Shown here one piece after another: positions 7,692 through 15,277 of a DNA stretch of 29,777 nt. The notes below the pieces were generated by a model. That model worked only from the letters and a program-made list of their open reading frames with translations. It had not been told where the DNA came from and did no database searches. Position 1 is the first letter of the stretch. Each line of letters starts with the position of its first letter. Source of the DNA: UBA10649 sp963700255 (GTDB taxonomy: Bacteria > Actinomycetota > Actinomycetes > S36-B12); contig CAVOWW010000003.1 of assembly GCA_963700255.1 (NCBI GenBank), positions 1 through 29,777 on the forward strand. The letters run 5' to 3'. The position numbers and the translations under genes were made by a program.

Positions 7692-7801
7692 TTGCGCTGT
7701 GCCCGGACGGCGCCCCGGCCAGGGTTAAGCCTCGGTAAGGTCACGCGGCCCAGGGGGTGACGAACCGCGCGGCGTCCGGCATCTCGGGCCATGATCGGAC
7801 C

Positions 7802-8362
7802 ATGCGCCGTTTCCCCTCGCCCCTCGCCCGTGTCGGGATAGAGGTGGCTGCGGTCGCCCTGGGGATGGCGGCGATCGCGGGCTGTGGTCCCGGTGGGGGC
7901 GGTCGCGGACGTCGGCCGCAGGGGGTGAGCAGCAGCGCCGCTCAACCGGCCACCGCCGTCGCGCCGGGATGGCGGAAGGTGATGCTGGCCCGCATGAACG
8001 CCGTTCGAGCGGCGGCGGGAGTGGCGCCGCTCCAGCCGTGCCCGGCCCTGCGCCGGTCCGCTCAGGAGTACGCCATGCTCATGTCGAGTGGCGACCACTA
8101 CGGGCATGTCGGCCCGGACGGCAGCCAACCGCAGGAGCGCATGCGGCGTCAGGGGTACGTCTGGAGCGCGGTCGGGGAGAACATCGCAGCAGGGCAGCGG
8201 GGTGTGGGCGAGGTGATGGCCGCGTGGGAGGGCTCTGCGGGCCACTATGCCAACCTCATCAATCCCGCCTACCGCCACGTCGGCCTCGGTCATTGGACGT
8301 CGGACGGCAGTCGCTACGGCGACTACTGGGTCCAGGACTTCGGCCGGGGCAGCGGCTGCTGA
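7802..8362 (+). CDS. CAP-domain lipoprotein (SCP/PR1-like)
   Basis: This intact 186-residue protein begins MRRFPSPLARVGIEVAAVALG and has a lipobox (AAIAGC) near residue 27, so it is probably a lipid-anchored exported protein. A Gly/Arg-rich spacer is followed by a CAP domain: LARMNAVRAAAGVAPLQPC, DHYGHVGPDG, GENIAAGQ, WEGSAGHYANLINP, and YWVQDFGRGSGC at the end. It parallels the secreted CAP protein at 2185-2759 almost motif for motif, including the two cysteines, so the two are paralogues. The SPEH motif is altered to SAGH here. CATGAT lies six bases before the ATG, fitting the leaderless pattern loosely. An upstream in-frame GTG at 7757 adds a non-signal segment and is less likely. The function of bacterial CAP lipoproteins is not established. 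Confidence 0.87.
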   Translation: MRRFPSPLARVGIEVAAVALGMAAIAGCGPGGGGRGRRPQGVSSSAAQPATAVAPGWRKVMLARMNAVRAAAGVAPLQPCPALRRSAQEYAMLMSSGDHYGHVGPDGSQPQERMRRQGYVWSAVGENIAAGQRGVGEVMAAWEGSAGHYANLINPAYRHVGLGHWTSDGSRYGDYWVQDFGRGSGC

Positions 8363-8454
8363 TCGGCGGGCGCTGTCAGCCTGTCGGCGTAGGTCGGCAC
8401 GAGGGGATGGCTGGTCGAGTTGTGATCGCGCCGGCGTCCTGTCAGGATGTGGAG

Positions 8455-8893
8455 GTGTCGGCTCCCGGACGTGCGCTGCGCCTCGTGGGACCGGTGGTCG
8501 CCGGGGCGGCGCTCCTGGGGCTGGCGTCGTGCTCGACGGAGGCTCCGGCGCAGGCCCTCGAGAGTGCGCTCTCCGCCTGCAGTTCTCCAGCCCCGAGTCT
8601 CCCGGCGGGATTCGACGTCCGGTCAGCCTCGGCGGACCAGCTGAGCGCGCTGGCATCGTCGGCGTCGACGAGGAAGGTCCCTCGCGGAGGAGGCGGCCAC
8701 CGCCGACGACCGGTGGCAGGCCCTGGCAGACGCGGCCGCGGCCATCTCCTCGTTCGCCGGCGTGCTCCGCGACGCGCGGATGACGGGACGATCGGTTGAC
8801 GATGCGGCGACACCGCAGATGTGGGACCAGTACAAGTACGCGAGCGACGCATTCGTCCTGGAGTGCAAGGGTGCACTGGCCCTCGGTCCGTGA
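8455..8893 (+). CDS. small lipoprotein of unknown function (one frame change)
   Basis: This exported lipoprotein has about 145 residues. MSAPGRALRLVGPVVAGAAL leads to the lipobox LASC (cysteine at about 26). The mature part begins STEAPAQALESALSAC and continues to SASTRK; after one extra base near 8677 a second frame continues VLAEEAATADDRWQALADAA, SSFAGVLRDARM, DQYKYASDAFVLECKGALALGP to TGA. The mature region is helical with a second cysteine pair (SAC, LEC). The GTG at 8455 gives a textbook signal peptide, and CAGGAT lies six bases upstream; an in-frame ATG at 8407 would lengthen it. It follows the CAP lipoprotein by about 90 bases and may share its transcript. No family is recognised. Confidence 0.6.
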
Positions 8894-8922
8894 ACGGATC
8901 GCGCGCATCGATGCGGCGCAGA

Positions 8923-8928
8923 TACGGT
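8923..8928 (+). promoter_or_regulatory. -10 box for leaderless epoxide hydrolase
   Basis: TACGGT fits TANNNT and ends six bases before the ATG at 8935. There is no purine-rich ribosome site between them. Confidence 0.45.
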
Positions 8929-8934
8929 TCCCCC

Positions 8935-10116
8935 ATGACTGACGCGGACGGCGCCGCCGGCATCGAGCCATCCCGAGTGGACGTGGACCCGGGGGTCATC
9001 GAGGACCTGCGTGATCGACTGCGCCGCACGCGCTGGTTCGACGGCATCGACGGGTCGGGCTGGGAGTACGGGACCGATGTCGCGTACCTCCGTGAGCTCT
9101 GCGACTACTGGGCGACGGACTTCGACTGGTACGCAGTGCAGGACCGCTTCAACGGCTTCGACCAGGTCGTCACCCACGTCGACGGCCAGCGGATCCATGC
9201 CTTCCACCAGCGCTCGCCGCGCGCTGATGCCACACCTCTGCTGCTGATCCACGGGTGGCCCGGCTCGGTCATCGAGTTCATCGACGTCATCGGCCCGCTC
9301 AGCGATCCCGACGCGCACGGCGCACCGGGGGAGCCGGCCTTCCACGTGGTGTGCCCGTCGATCCCGGGCTACGGGTTCTCGGGTCCGACGCACTCGCGGG
9401 GCTGGGACATCCGGCGGATCTCGTCAGCGATGGACACCGTGATGCAGCGACTCGGCTACCGGCAGTACGCGGGCGCCGGCGGCGACTGGGGCTCGAACAT
9501 CCTCACCGATCTCGCGCGCTCGGACCGCGCCGCCTCCTTGACCGCGCTGCACCTCACCATGCCCACCGGACGGCCTCCGGCTCCGGGCGAGATCGAGGAG
9601 CTGGACGAGTTCGAGCGTGCGTCACTGGCGCACTGGGACCACGCGGTGGCCACGGGGCGGGTCAACCACGTGAACACGAACACGTTCCGGCCCCACACGA
9701 TGGCGGTGGGCGTCAGTGACTCCCCGGCGGGGCTGCTGTCCTGGCTCGTCGACATGTGCCGGTCGTTCACCGTCTATGAGGGGGACGTCGAGACGGCCCT
9801 CACGCGCGACCAGCTGCTGGCGAACGCCACGATCTACTGGGCGACAGGGACCATCGCGTCCGCCATGCGGCTGTACCACGAGTGGGCGGCGCAGAAGGCG
9901 GCCGACCCGAACCCGCCGTTCGTGACCGTGCCCGTGTCGGTGTCCATCTTCCCCCACGACATCCGTCGATGGCCACGCTCGTGGGCCGAGCGGTCCCTGA
10001 CCGTCGTCGACTGGGAGGTGCTCGAGGCCGGCGGTCACTTCGGCTCGTGGGAGCAGCCCGGTCTCTTCGTGGACGCAGTGCGGAGGTCGTTCGGGGCAGG
10101 TCGAGGGCAGGCCTAG
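8935..10116 (+). CDS. epoxide hydrolase, microsomal type (EHN domain, alpha/beta hydrolase)
   Basis: This 393-residue enzyme hydrates epoxides to vicinal diols. The N-terminal EHN region (about 11-115: VDVDPGVIEDLRDRLRRTRW, WEYGTDVAYLRELCDYW, FDWYAVQDRFNGFDQ) is typical of microsomal and juvenile-hormone-type epoxide hydrolases. The hydrolase core shows the oxyanion motif HGWPG (106-110), PGYGFSG (144-150), nucleophile Asp184 in GGDWGS, oxyanion Tyr314 in RLYHEW, the likely acid Asp342 in SIFPHDI where many relatives have Glu, and His368 in GGHFGSWEQP. TACGGT six bases upstream supports the ATG and a leaderless transcript. Its TAG overlaps the TAG of the convergent carotenoid oxygenase in a shared CTAG. 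The substrate is unknown. A role on carotenoid epoxides is possible from the neighbourhood but is speculation. Confidence 0.92.
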   Translation: MTDADGAAGIEPSRVDVDPGVIEDLRDRLRRTRWFDGIDGSGWEYGTDVAYLRELCDYWATDFDWYAVQDRFNGFDQVVTHVDGQRIHAFHQRSPRADATPLLLIHGWPGSVIEFIDVIGPLSDPDAHGAPGEPAFHVVCPSIPGYGFSGPTHSRGWDIRRISSAMDTVMQRLGYRQYAGAGGDWGSNILTDLARSDRAASLTALHLTMPTGRPPAPGEIEELDEFERASLAHWDHAVATGRVNHVNTNTFRPHTMAVGVSDSPAGLLSWLVDMCRSFTVYEGDVETALTRDQLLANATIYWATGTIASAMRLYHEWAAQKAADPNPPFVTVPVSVSIFPHDIRRWPRSWAERSLTVVDWEVLEAGGHFGSWEQPGLFVDAVRRSFGAGRGQA

Positions 10117-11537
10117 ATCCCGTAGAACTGACCGTGGTAGCCGAAGAGGACCGGGTGCGGCAACCCGGCGCGGGCCACCTCGGTGAAGGTGGCCGCGTCG
10201 AGCACGAGCAGGTAGGACGTGCCCTGTCCGGCGTCGAGCACCACGGACAGGATCACGCCGTCATCCTCCGCCGTCCGCCCTGGGCGCCCGGCGAACACCC
10301 CTTCGCCGGGGAAGTGACCGGGCTCGTGCCAGGTGCGGGTGGATCCATCGGTGAGGTCGATCTTCACGAGCTGGTCGTAGAACCCCTTGCGGTCATGCAG
10401 GCCGACGCCGTACACGAAGCGCAGATCCGCCCGCATGCTCATCCGTGACGAGTCGAAGGACGGCAGCTCGATGCACGTGGTCGAGAGGGTCTCGGCGACC
10501 ACCGGCCTTGTGCCCCCCGACACGGGCAGCCGGAAGCGGCGGAGGGTACCGAGGGGGAGCTCATTGCTCTCGTCCTCGAGCCGACTCACGTAGAAGGCGT
10601 CGATGATCGAGGCGTCGTCGTAGCCCACGAGGTCGACGACGAGGTCGTCGCCGTCCTCGAAGGCATTGACGTGGTGGAATGCGAAGAAGGCGTCGGTCTC
10701 GTAGGTGCCCACGGATCGGCCTGTCTCGCGCTCGACGACGTGGAAGCGCGTGCCGCGTTGGGGCTTCCAGCGGAAGTTCTCGATGTAGGGGCGTAGCCAC
10801 AGCAGCAGGGACACGGGGTTGACGACGAACGGGAACTCCGCGATCACGAGGTAGCGCGCCGACATGCCGAAGGAGTGGAGGTAGGCCGGCTGGGTGGCCC
10901 GGTGGGACGCCAGGGTGCTGGATGCCAGGGACGGGTCGACGGTGGAGAACCGTCGCAGGACGTAGCGGCTCACGGCTCCGTACCGCGTCACGAGGTTGTA
11001 GCCCTCGCCCCGAGCCGCGTCCAGGTGCGGGTGCACCGTGGTCATTCGGCCGAACGTCGAGTCGTCCCACCCGGACACCCCGACGGTCGCAAGGGTGACC
11101 GGGTCGAACTCGACCTGGATGGGCGTCTCGGCGAGTGCCAGGTAGCGATCCGCGACGCGGGCGATGTTCACCTTGGCGCTGTCGGTCACCTCGGGGTGGA
11201 AGACCGCTGCCGTCCGGGCGAAGAGGGACCGGCAGGGATCCGTCGCGAACTCGGAGTAGGCGATGCGGCCGGTCCGCTGCGCCTCACTCCGGGCGCGACC
11301 CTCGAGGAACCGGCTGGCGTAGGAGACCCGTCCGCCATCGATGGTGAACCGGTGGAGCATCGCGAGGCCGTCGAACCAGTGCCGGTAGCGGTCCGTGCCG
11401 ACGCGGAAGGTGCCCGGGCCGTTGCGCAGGAGGGTTCCCGCGAGCCAGTCGGGCAGGTGCCCGGTGACGGGTACGTCGGCGATGACCGACTCGGGCGACT
11501 CGCCGAGGCCGACGGCGGCGTAGCCCGCGACCGTCAC
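10113..11537 (-). CDS. carotenoid cleavage oxygenase (BCO1/RPE65-like)
   Basis: This 474-residue non-haem Fe(II) enzyme cleaves a polyene double bond with O2. The four iron-ligand histidines sit in expected contexts: VHPHLD (His169), YLHSFGMS (His221), FHHVNAFE (288/289) and GYHGQFYG (His468). The N-terminal blade has LLRNGPGTFRVG and HWFDGLAMLHRF, and the YxHSFG and FHHxN contexts look closer to the BCO1/RPE65 branch than to plant NCEDs. The GTG start lies in a GTGA overlap with the stop of the phytoene desaturase, so the two are almost certainly translated together. Beta-carotene to retinal is the natural guess, but without a lycopene cyclase in view an acyclic carotenoid could be the substrate. 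It converges with the epoxide hydrolase at a shared CTAG. Confidence 0.92.
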   Translation of the reverse strand: MTVAGYAAVGLGESPESVIADVPVTGHLPDWLAGTLLRNGPGTFRVGTDRYRHWFDGLAMLHRFTIDGGRVSYASRFLEGRARSEAQRTGRIAYSEFATDPCRSLFARTAAVFHPEVTDSAKVNIARVADRYLALAETPIQVEFDPVTLATVGVSGWDDSTFGRMTTVHPHLDAARGEGYNLVTRYGAVSRYVLRRFSTVDPSLASSTLASHRATQPAYLHSFGMSARYLVIAEFPFVVNPVSLLLWLRPYIENFRWKPQRGTRFHVVERETGRSVGTYETDAFFAFHHVNAFEDGDDLVVDLVGYDDASIIDAFYVSRLEDESNELPLGTLRRFRLPVSGGTRPVVAETLSTTCIELPSFDSSRMSMRADLRFVYGVGLHDRKGFYDQLVKIDLTDGSTRTWHEPGHFPGEGVFAGRPGRTAEDDGVILSVVLDAGQGTSYLLVLDAATFTEVARAGLPHPVLFGYHGQFYGI

Positions 11538-13066
11538 GGTGCGGAGGGCACGCGCGCCCGGGTGGTGAGGCTGGGGTCGATGAGCGCGGCGGCGATCTTG
11601 CCTGACGCCAGCACGGCCGGCACGCCCGCTCCGGGATGGGTGCCGGCCCCGACGATGAACAGCCCACGCACGTCCTGGGAGCGGTTGTGCGGACGGAACC
11701 AGCCCGACTGCATGAGTGTGGGCCGCAGCGAGAATGCCGCACCGCGCGGGGTGTTGAGCACGTCGCGGAAGTGCTCGGGGCCGATCGCATGCTCGACGAC
11801 GAGGTGATCGCGCAGTCCCGGGAGGTAGCCGCCCTCGAGGGTGTCGAGGACGGTCTCGCGCACGGCGAGCGCCTCCTCGGCCGCCGCCTCGGGACGGTCG
11901 TAGCCATCCGGGTCGAGGGGCGGCACCGCCACCAGCACGTACATGTTCTCGTGGCCGGGAGGGGCGATGCTCGCGTCTGTCTTCGAGGGCACGTGGACGT
12001 AGAGGAACGGGTCGTGGCCAGCGTCGGCGGGCGCGGGCCGACGCCGGCCGAAGACGCGCTTCATCGTCGCTCTGTTGTCGCGGGGCAGCAGGATGTTGTG
12101 GTGGGTCAGGGGGGAGTCGGGCCACTGACGGTCGGCGCCGAGGTAGAGCACGTGCAGTGACATGCTCGGGCGCTGCAGCCGCGTTCGCGTATCGGAGTTC
12201 CATGCGCGCCGGGTGGAACTGAGCAGGTCGCGGTAGGTGTGCCCGGGATCGCCGTTGGACACGACCACATCGGCGCGATGCTCGGCACCGTCCGCGAGGC
12301 GCACGCCGGTCGCGCGTCCGCCCTCGACGATGATCTGATCGACCTCGGCCTGCACGTGGATGCGACCGCCGAGGCGTTCGAGGAGCGAGCCGATCGCAGC
12401 GACGAGAGCACCGGTGCCGCCGCGCGCGTAGTGGACCCCCCATCGCCGCTCGAACTCCACGATCAGGCTGTAGAGCGCGGGCGTCGTCGAGGGCTGGCCA
12501 CCCACCAGGAGTGGATGGAACGACAGGGCCTGTCGTAGGAACGGGTCGCGGACGAAGCGGTTCACCGTGCTCGACACCCCCAGCATGGCGCGCTGCTGGA
12601 CCATGAAGGGCATCATCGCGAGCATGACCTGGGGGTTCATCATGGGCCGCTCGGTGTACGGGTAGAAGGCATCGAAGATCCTGCTGATGCGCTCACTCAG
12701 CGAGCGGACGCCGGCAACGTCGGCCGGGCTCCGGCGCGCCACCTCGGCGAGGAACTCATCCATGCCGGCTCGGTAGTCGAAGGACCGGTGATCGGCGTCG
12801 AAGACGCGGTAGAAGGGGTCGAGGGGGATGAGGTCCACGTGGTCCGCAAGCCGCTCTCCGGCGAGCTCGAACAGCTCCTCGAACATGAACGGCGCGGTGA
12901 GGACGGTGGGGCCGCCATCGAACCTGAAGCCGTCGATCTCGTACTGATAGGCGCGCCCGCCGATCCGGTCGAGCTTCTCGAACACGTCGACGGTATGGCC
13001 CGCCGCAGCCAGTCGCACGGCTGCGCCCAGGCCACCGAAACCGCTGCCGACCACTGCCACCCGCAC
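11534..13066 (-). CDS. crtI: phytoene desaturase (CrtI family)
   Basis: This FAD-dependent desaturase of about 510 residues inserts double bonds into phytoene on the way to lycopene at the membrane. Features are an N-terminal dinucleotide fold VAVVGSGFGGLGAAVRL, EKLDRIGGRAY, FRFDGGPTVLT, a central WGVHYARGGTGALVAAIGSL segment, and the CrtI C-terminal signature GLFIVGAGTHPGAGVPAVL followed by ASGKIAAALI. The GTG at 13066 is chosen because the Rossmann fold then starts at residue 2 and TATCGT lies six bases upstream; an in-frame GTG at 13123 is possible. It overlaps the carotenoid oxygenase start by GTGA. No phytoene synthase, prenyltransferase or cyclase is adjacent, so this may be one part of a scattered pathway. 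A related CrtI-type oxidase acting on another carotenoid cannot be excluded. Confidence 0.9.
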   Translation of the reverse strand: MRVAVVGSGFGGLGAAVRLAAAGHTVDVFEKLDRIGGRAYQYEIDGFRFDGGPTVLTAPFMFEELFELAGERLADHVDLIPLDPFYRVFDADHRSFDYRAGMDEFLAEVARRSPADVAGVRSLSERISRIFDAFYPYTERPMMNPQVMLAMMPFMVQQRAMLGVSSTVNRFVRDPFLRQALSFHPLLVGGQPSTTPALYSLIVEFERRWGVHYARGGTGALVAAIGSLLERLGGRIHVQAEVDQIIVEGGRATGVRLADGAEHRADVVVSNGDPGHTYRDLLSSTRRAWNSDTRTRLQRPSMSLHVLYLGADRQWPDSPLTHHNILLPRDNRATMKRVFGRRRPAPADAGHDPFLYVHVPSKTDASIAPPGHENMYVLVAVPPLDPDGYDRPEAAAEEALAVRETVLDTLEGGYLPGLRDHLVVEHAIGPEHFRDVLNTPRGAAFSLRPTLMQSGWFRPHNRSQDVRGLFIVGAGTHPGAGVPAVLASGKIAAALIDPSLTTRARVPSAP

Positions 13067-13072
13067 GAAGGG

Positions 13073-13078
13073 ACGATA
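13073..13078 (-). promoter_or_regulatory. -10 box for leaderless crtI
   Basis: TATCGT (minus strand) fits TANNNT and ends six bases before the GTG at 13066. It supports that start over the upstream GTG at 13123. Confidence 0.45.
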
Positions 13079-13155
13079 AGCGGGTTGACCGGCCTCCGCG
13101 ACTCGAGGCGCGAGGCTCCTCACGGCGGCGCCCGAGGATGGGGGATCATCGGCCC

Positions 13156-14046
13156 ATGCCAGTAGTGAGGATCGCCGATCCGGCAGATGAGCGCCTTGCG
13201 GACTACGTCGGACTCACCGACGTGGCGCTGCGTACCCGTCAGGAGCCGGCACGGGCGCTCTACATGGCGGAGAGCTCCTCCGTCATCCGACGTGCCGTCG
13301 AGGCCGGGCACCAGCCGCGCTCCCTCCTCATGGAGGAGAAGTGGCTCGACGAGATGGACGACGTGCTGGCGCTGGTCGGCGCCGGCGTGCATGGCGACAT
13401 CCCGGTCTTCCTCGGCACCCCAGACGTGCTGCGCGAGATCACCGGGTTCACGATGCATCGAGGTGCCCTCGCGGCGATGCATCGTCCCGAGCTCCCCTCC
13501 GTGGACGACCTCCTGTCCGCCGCGGTCGAGGCGCGTCCGATCACTCGGGCGGTGATCCTCGAGGACATCGTCGACCACACGAACGTCGGGGCCATCTTCC
13601 GCTCGGTGGCCGCACTGGGCGCCGACGCCGTGCTCGTGACTCCGAGATGCGCGGATCCGCTGTACCGGCGCAGCGTCCGGGTGTCGATGGGCACGGTCTT
13701 CCAGGTCCCGTGGACCCGGCTGGCATCGTGGCCGGGCGACCTGTCGCTGCTGCGCGAGCACGGCTTCACCGTGGCCGCCCTCGCCCTCACCCCGGGAGCG
13801 ATGACGCTGGACGAGCTCGCGGCCGCCGCACCTGCGCGGCTCGCCCTCGTCCTCGGCACCGAGGGCGACGGGATCTCACCGCGGGCGCTTTCCGCCATCG
13901 AGCACCATGTGCGCATACCGATGTCGGGCGGGGTCGATTCGCTCAACGTCGCCGCTGCATCGGCGGTGGCCCTGTGGGCGCTGCGCGCCGCGGGGTCAGA
14001 GCGGGCCCAGCAGGCCGTCGAGGGTGCGGTTGCGGAAGGTTCCTGA
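13156..14046 (+). CDS. SpoU/TrmH-family RNA 2'-O-methyltransferase
   Basis: This 296-residue SPOUT methyltransferase transfers a methyl group from SAM to a ribose 2'-OH in rRNA or tRNA. A substrate-binding N-terminal part (about 1-130) is followed by the SpoU catalytic domain with motif 1 HTNVGAIFRSVAALGADAVL, motif 2 LVLGTEGDGIS and motif 3 VRIPMSGGVDSLNVAAASAV, which form the knotted SAM site. Which nucleotide it modifies cannot be told. GATCAT lies six bases before the ATG at 13156, fitting a leaderless start; an in-frame ATG at 13138 is an alternative with GAGG in front. It diverges from crtI. Its 3' end overlaps the 3' end of the convergent alditol oxidase by 51 bases. Confidence 0.9.
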   Translation: MPVVRIADPADERLADYVGLTDVALRTRQEPARALYMAESSSVIRRAVEAGHQPRSLLMEEKWLDEMDDVLALVGAGVHGDIPVFLGTPDVLREITGFTMHRGALAAMHRPELPSVDDLLSAAVEARPITRAVILEDIVDHTNVGAIFRSVAALGADAVLVTPRCADPLYRRSVRVSMGTVFQVPWTRLASWPGDLSLLREHGFTVAALALTPGAMTLDELAAAAPARLALVLGTEGDGISPRALSAIEHHVRIPMSGGVDSLNVAAASAVALWALRAAGSERAQQAVEGAVAEGS

Positions 14047-15247
14047 CGGGTCCATCTCGGCAGCGAGGGTCGCGAAGTCGGCGAACCGCGGGTACCGGGA
14101 CGCGATGGCCTGCGGGTCCGCGTCGTAGAGCTTCCCCCAGTGCGGGCGGCCGCCGCGACCTGCGAAGAGGTCGTCGAGGTCCGCGAGGATCCCGACCACC
14201 TCAGGGCGGCGCTGCCAGGTGAAGTGGATGCCCACCGTGTCGCGGCCGAACGCGCCGCTCAGCCACAGCCCGTCACCCCGCATGGTGCGGATCTCGGACA
14301 CGTGCAGCAGCGGATGGATGCGAGGTGCCAGCAGCTCGAGGTCGGCCAGCAGCTCCACCGCGCGGTCGCGGGGCACGAGGTACTCCGTCTGCAGCTCGTC
14401 TCCCGAGCTCGGGGTGAAGTCGAGCTTGAAGTGGGGGAGCCGCTCGTGCCACGGCCCCGGGGCACCTCCCTGCTCGGTGCAGTGCACGGCGTCGTGCCCC
14501 GGCAGCGGGTGGCGCTTGCCGTCCGCCAGCCGGCCGTCCAGCAGGCCGCCGCCGGCCCATTCGCCGTCCGAGTCGCTGCGGCGCTTCATCCACACCTGTC
14601 CGACCAGCCCCGGCGCCCAGCAGGTGAAGAAGCTCACGCTGTAGGCGCGGGCGAACGTCTGGTCGAAGGCGTCGAGCAGCGCACCGTGGCTCACGTCGTC
14701 GAACACGTACTGGCGCACCTCGAAGGCCGGCTCGACCGCGCAGGTCGACCGACGTCACGATGCCCAGTGCCCCGAGGGCCACGACCGCCCCGTCGAACGT
14801 CGCGGGGGTCGTCGCCCGCGACAGGGTCGCCAGGTCCCCGGCGGCCGTGACCAGCTCGAGACCCTCGACGGTCGCACTCAGGGTCGGGTTGCGGTCACCG
14901 GATCCGTGGGTGCCCGTCGCCACCGTCCCGGCGACGGAGATGTGGCCGAGCGACGCCATGTTGTGGACCGCCCACCCCTGCGCGTCCAGGGCCGCGGCCG
15001 CCTCGCCGTAGCGCATGCCGCCGGGCACTCTGGCGACCCTTCGCGCTGTGTCCACCTCGACGCCACCCGGGAGGTCCGCGACGCTCACGTGGATCCCGTC
15101 GGTGTCGGCGACGTCGTTGAAGGAGTGGGCGGTGCCCAGGGCATGGATGCGCGGGCTGCGGGACACGAGCTGCCGGAGCTCGTCGATCGTCGCCGGGTGG
15201 GCGATCTCGGTCGAGCCGAACTCAACGTGACCGGACCAGTTGCGCAT
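13996..15247 (-). CDS. FAD-linked alditol/xylitol oxidase-like protein (one frame change)
   Basis: This oxidase of about 417 residues belongs to the VAO/PCMH flavoprotein family and resembles Streptomyces alditol oxidase (AldO), which oxidises xylitol or sorbitol to the aldose with H2O2 release. The N-terminal FAD domain has LGTAHSFNDVADT, where His41 is the expected covalent flavin ligand, and NMASLGHISVAGTVATGTHG. After a frame change near 14740, the second part carries VSEIRTMRGDGLWLS, matching the AldO Glu/Arg substrate pair, and PHWGKLYDAD, matching its catalytic Lys. Reconstructed length equals AldO. Arabinono- or gulonolactone oxidases are the alternative but usually differ at these motifs. 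GAGGAG lies eight bases before the ATG. It follows the GT87 gene by 30 bases (operon) and overlaps the methyltransferase 3' end. Confidence 0.85.
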
Positions 15248-15277
15248 CTGTCGGACTCCTCGGCTGCGGCGGTGGGG

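Noticed and set aside
8407..8454. ATG at 8407 as start of the small lipoprotein
   Set aside because: It would put 16 mostly uncharged residues ahead of an otherwise perfect lipoprotein signal; the GTG at 8455 fits better.
7625..8971. 448-codon minus-strand open frame over the CAP lipoprotein
   Set aside because: No motifs and Arg/Pro/Ala-rich; the plus strand encodes two lipoproteins with lipoboxes.
10113..12443. Longer minus-strand reading of the carotenoid oxygenase with about 300 extra N-terminal residues
   Set aside because: The extension is Arg-rich shadow sequence over crtI; homology begins at the GTG at 11537, which overlaps the crtI stop.
13067..13123. Upstream in-frame GTG as crtI start (13123)
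   Set aside because: It would add 19 residues before the Rossmann fold and lacks a ribosome site, while 13066 has TATCGT six bases upstream.
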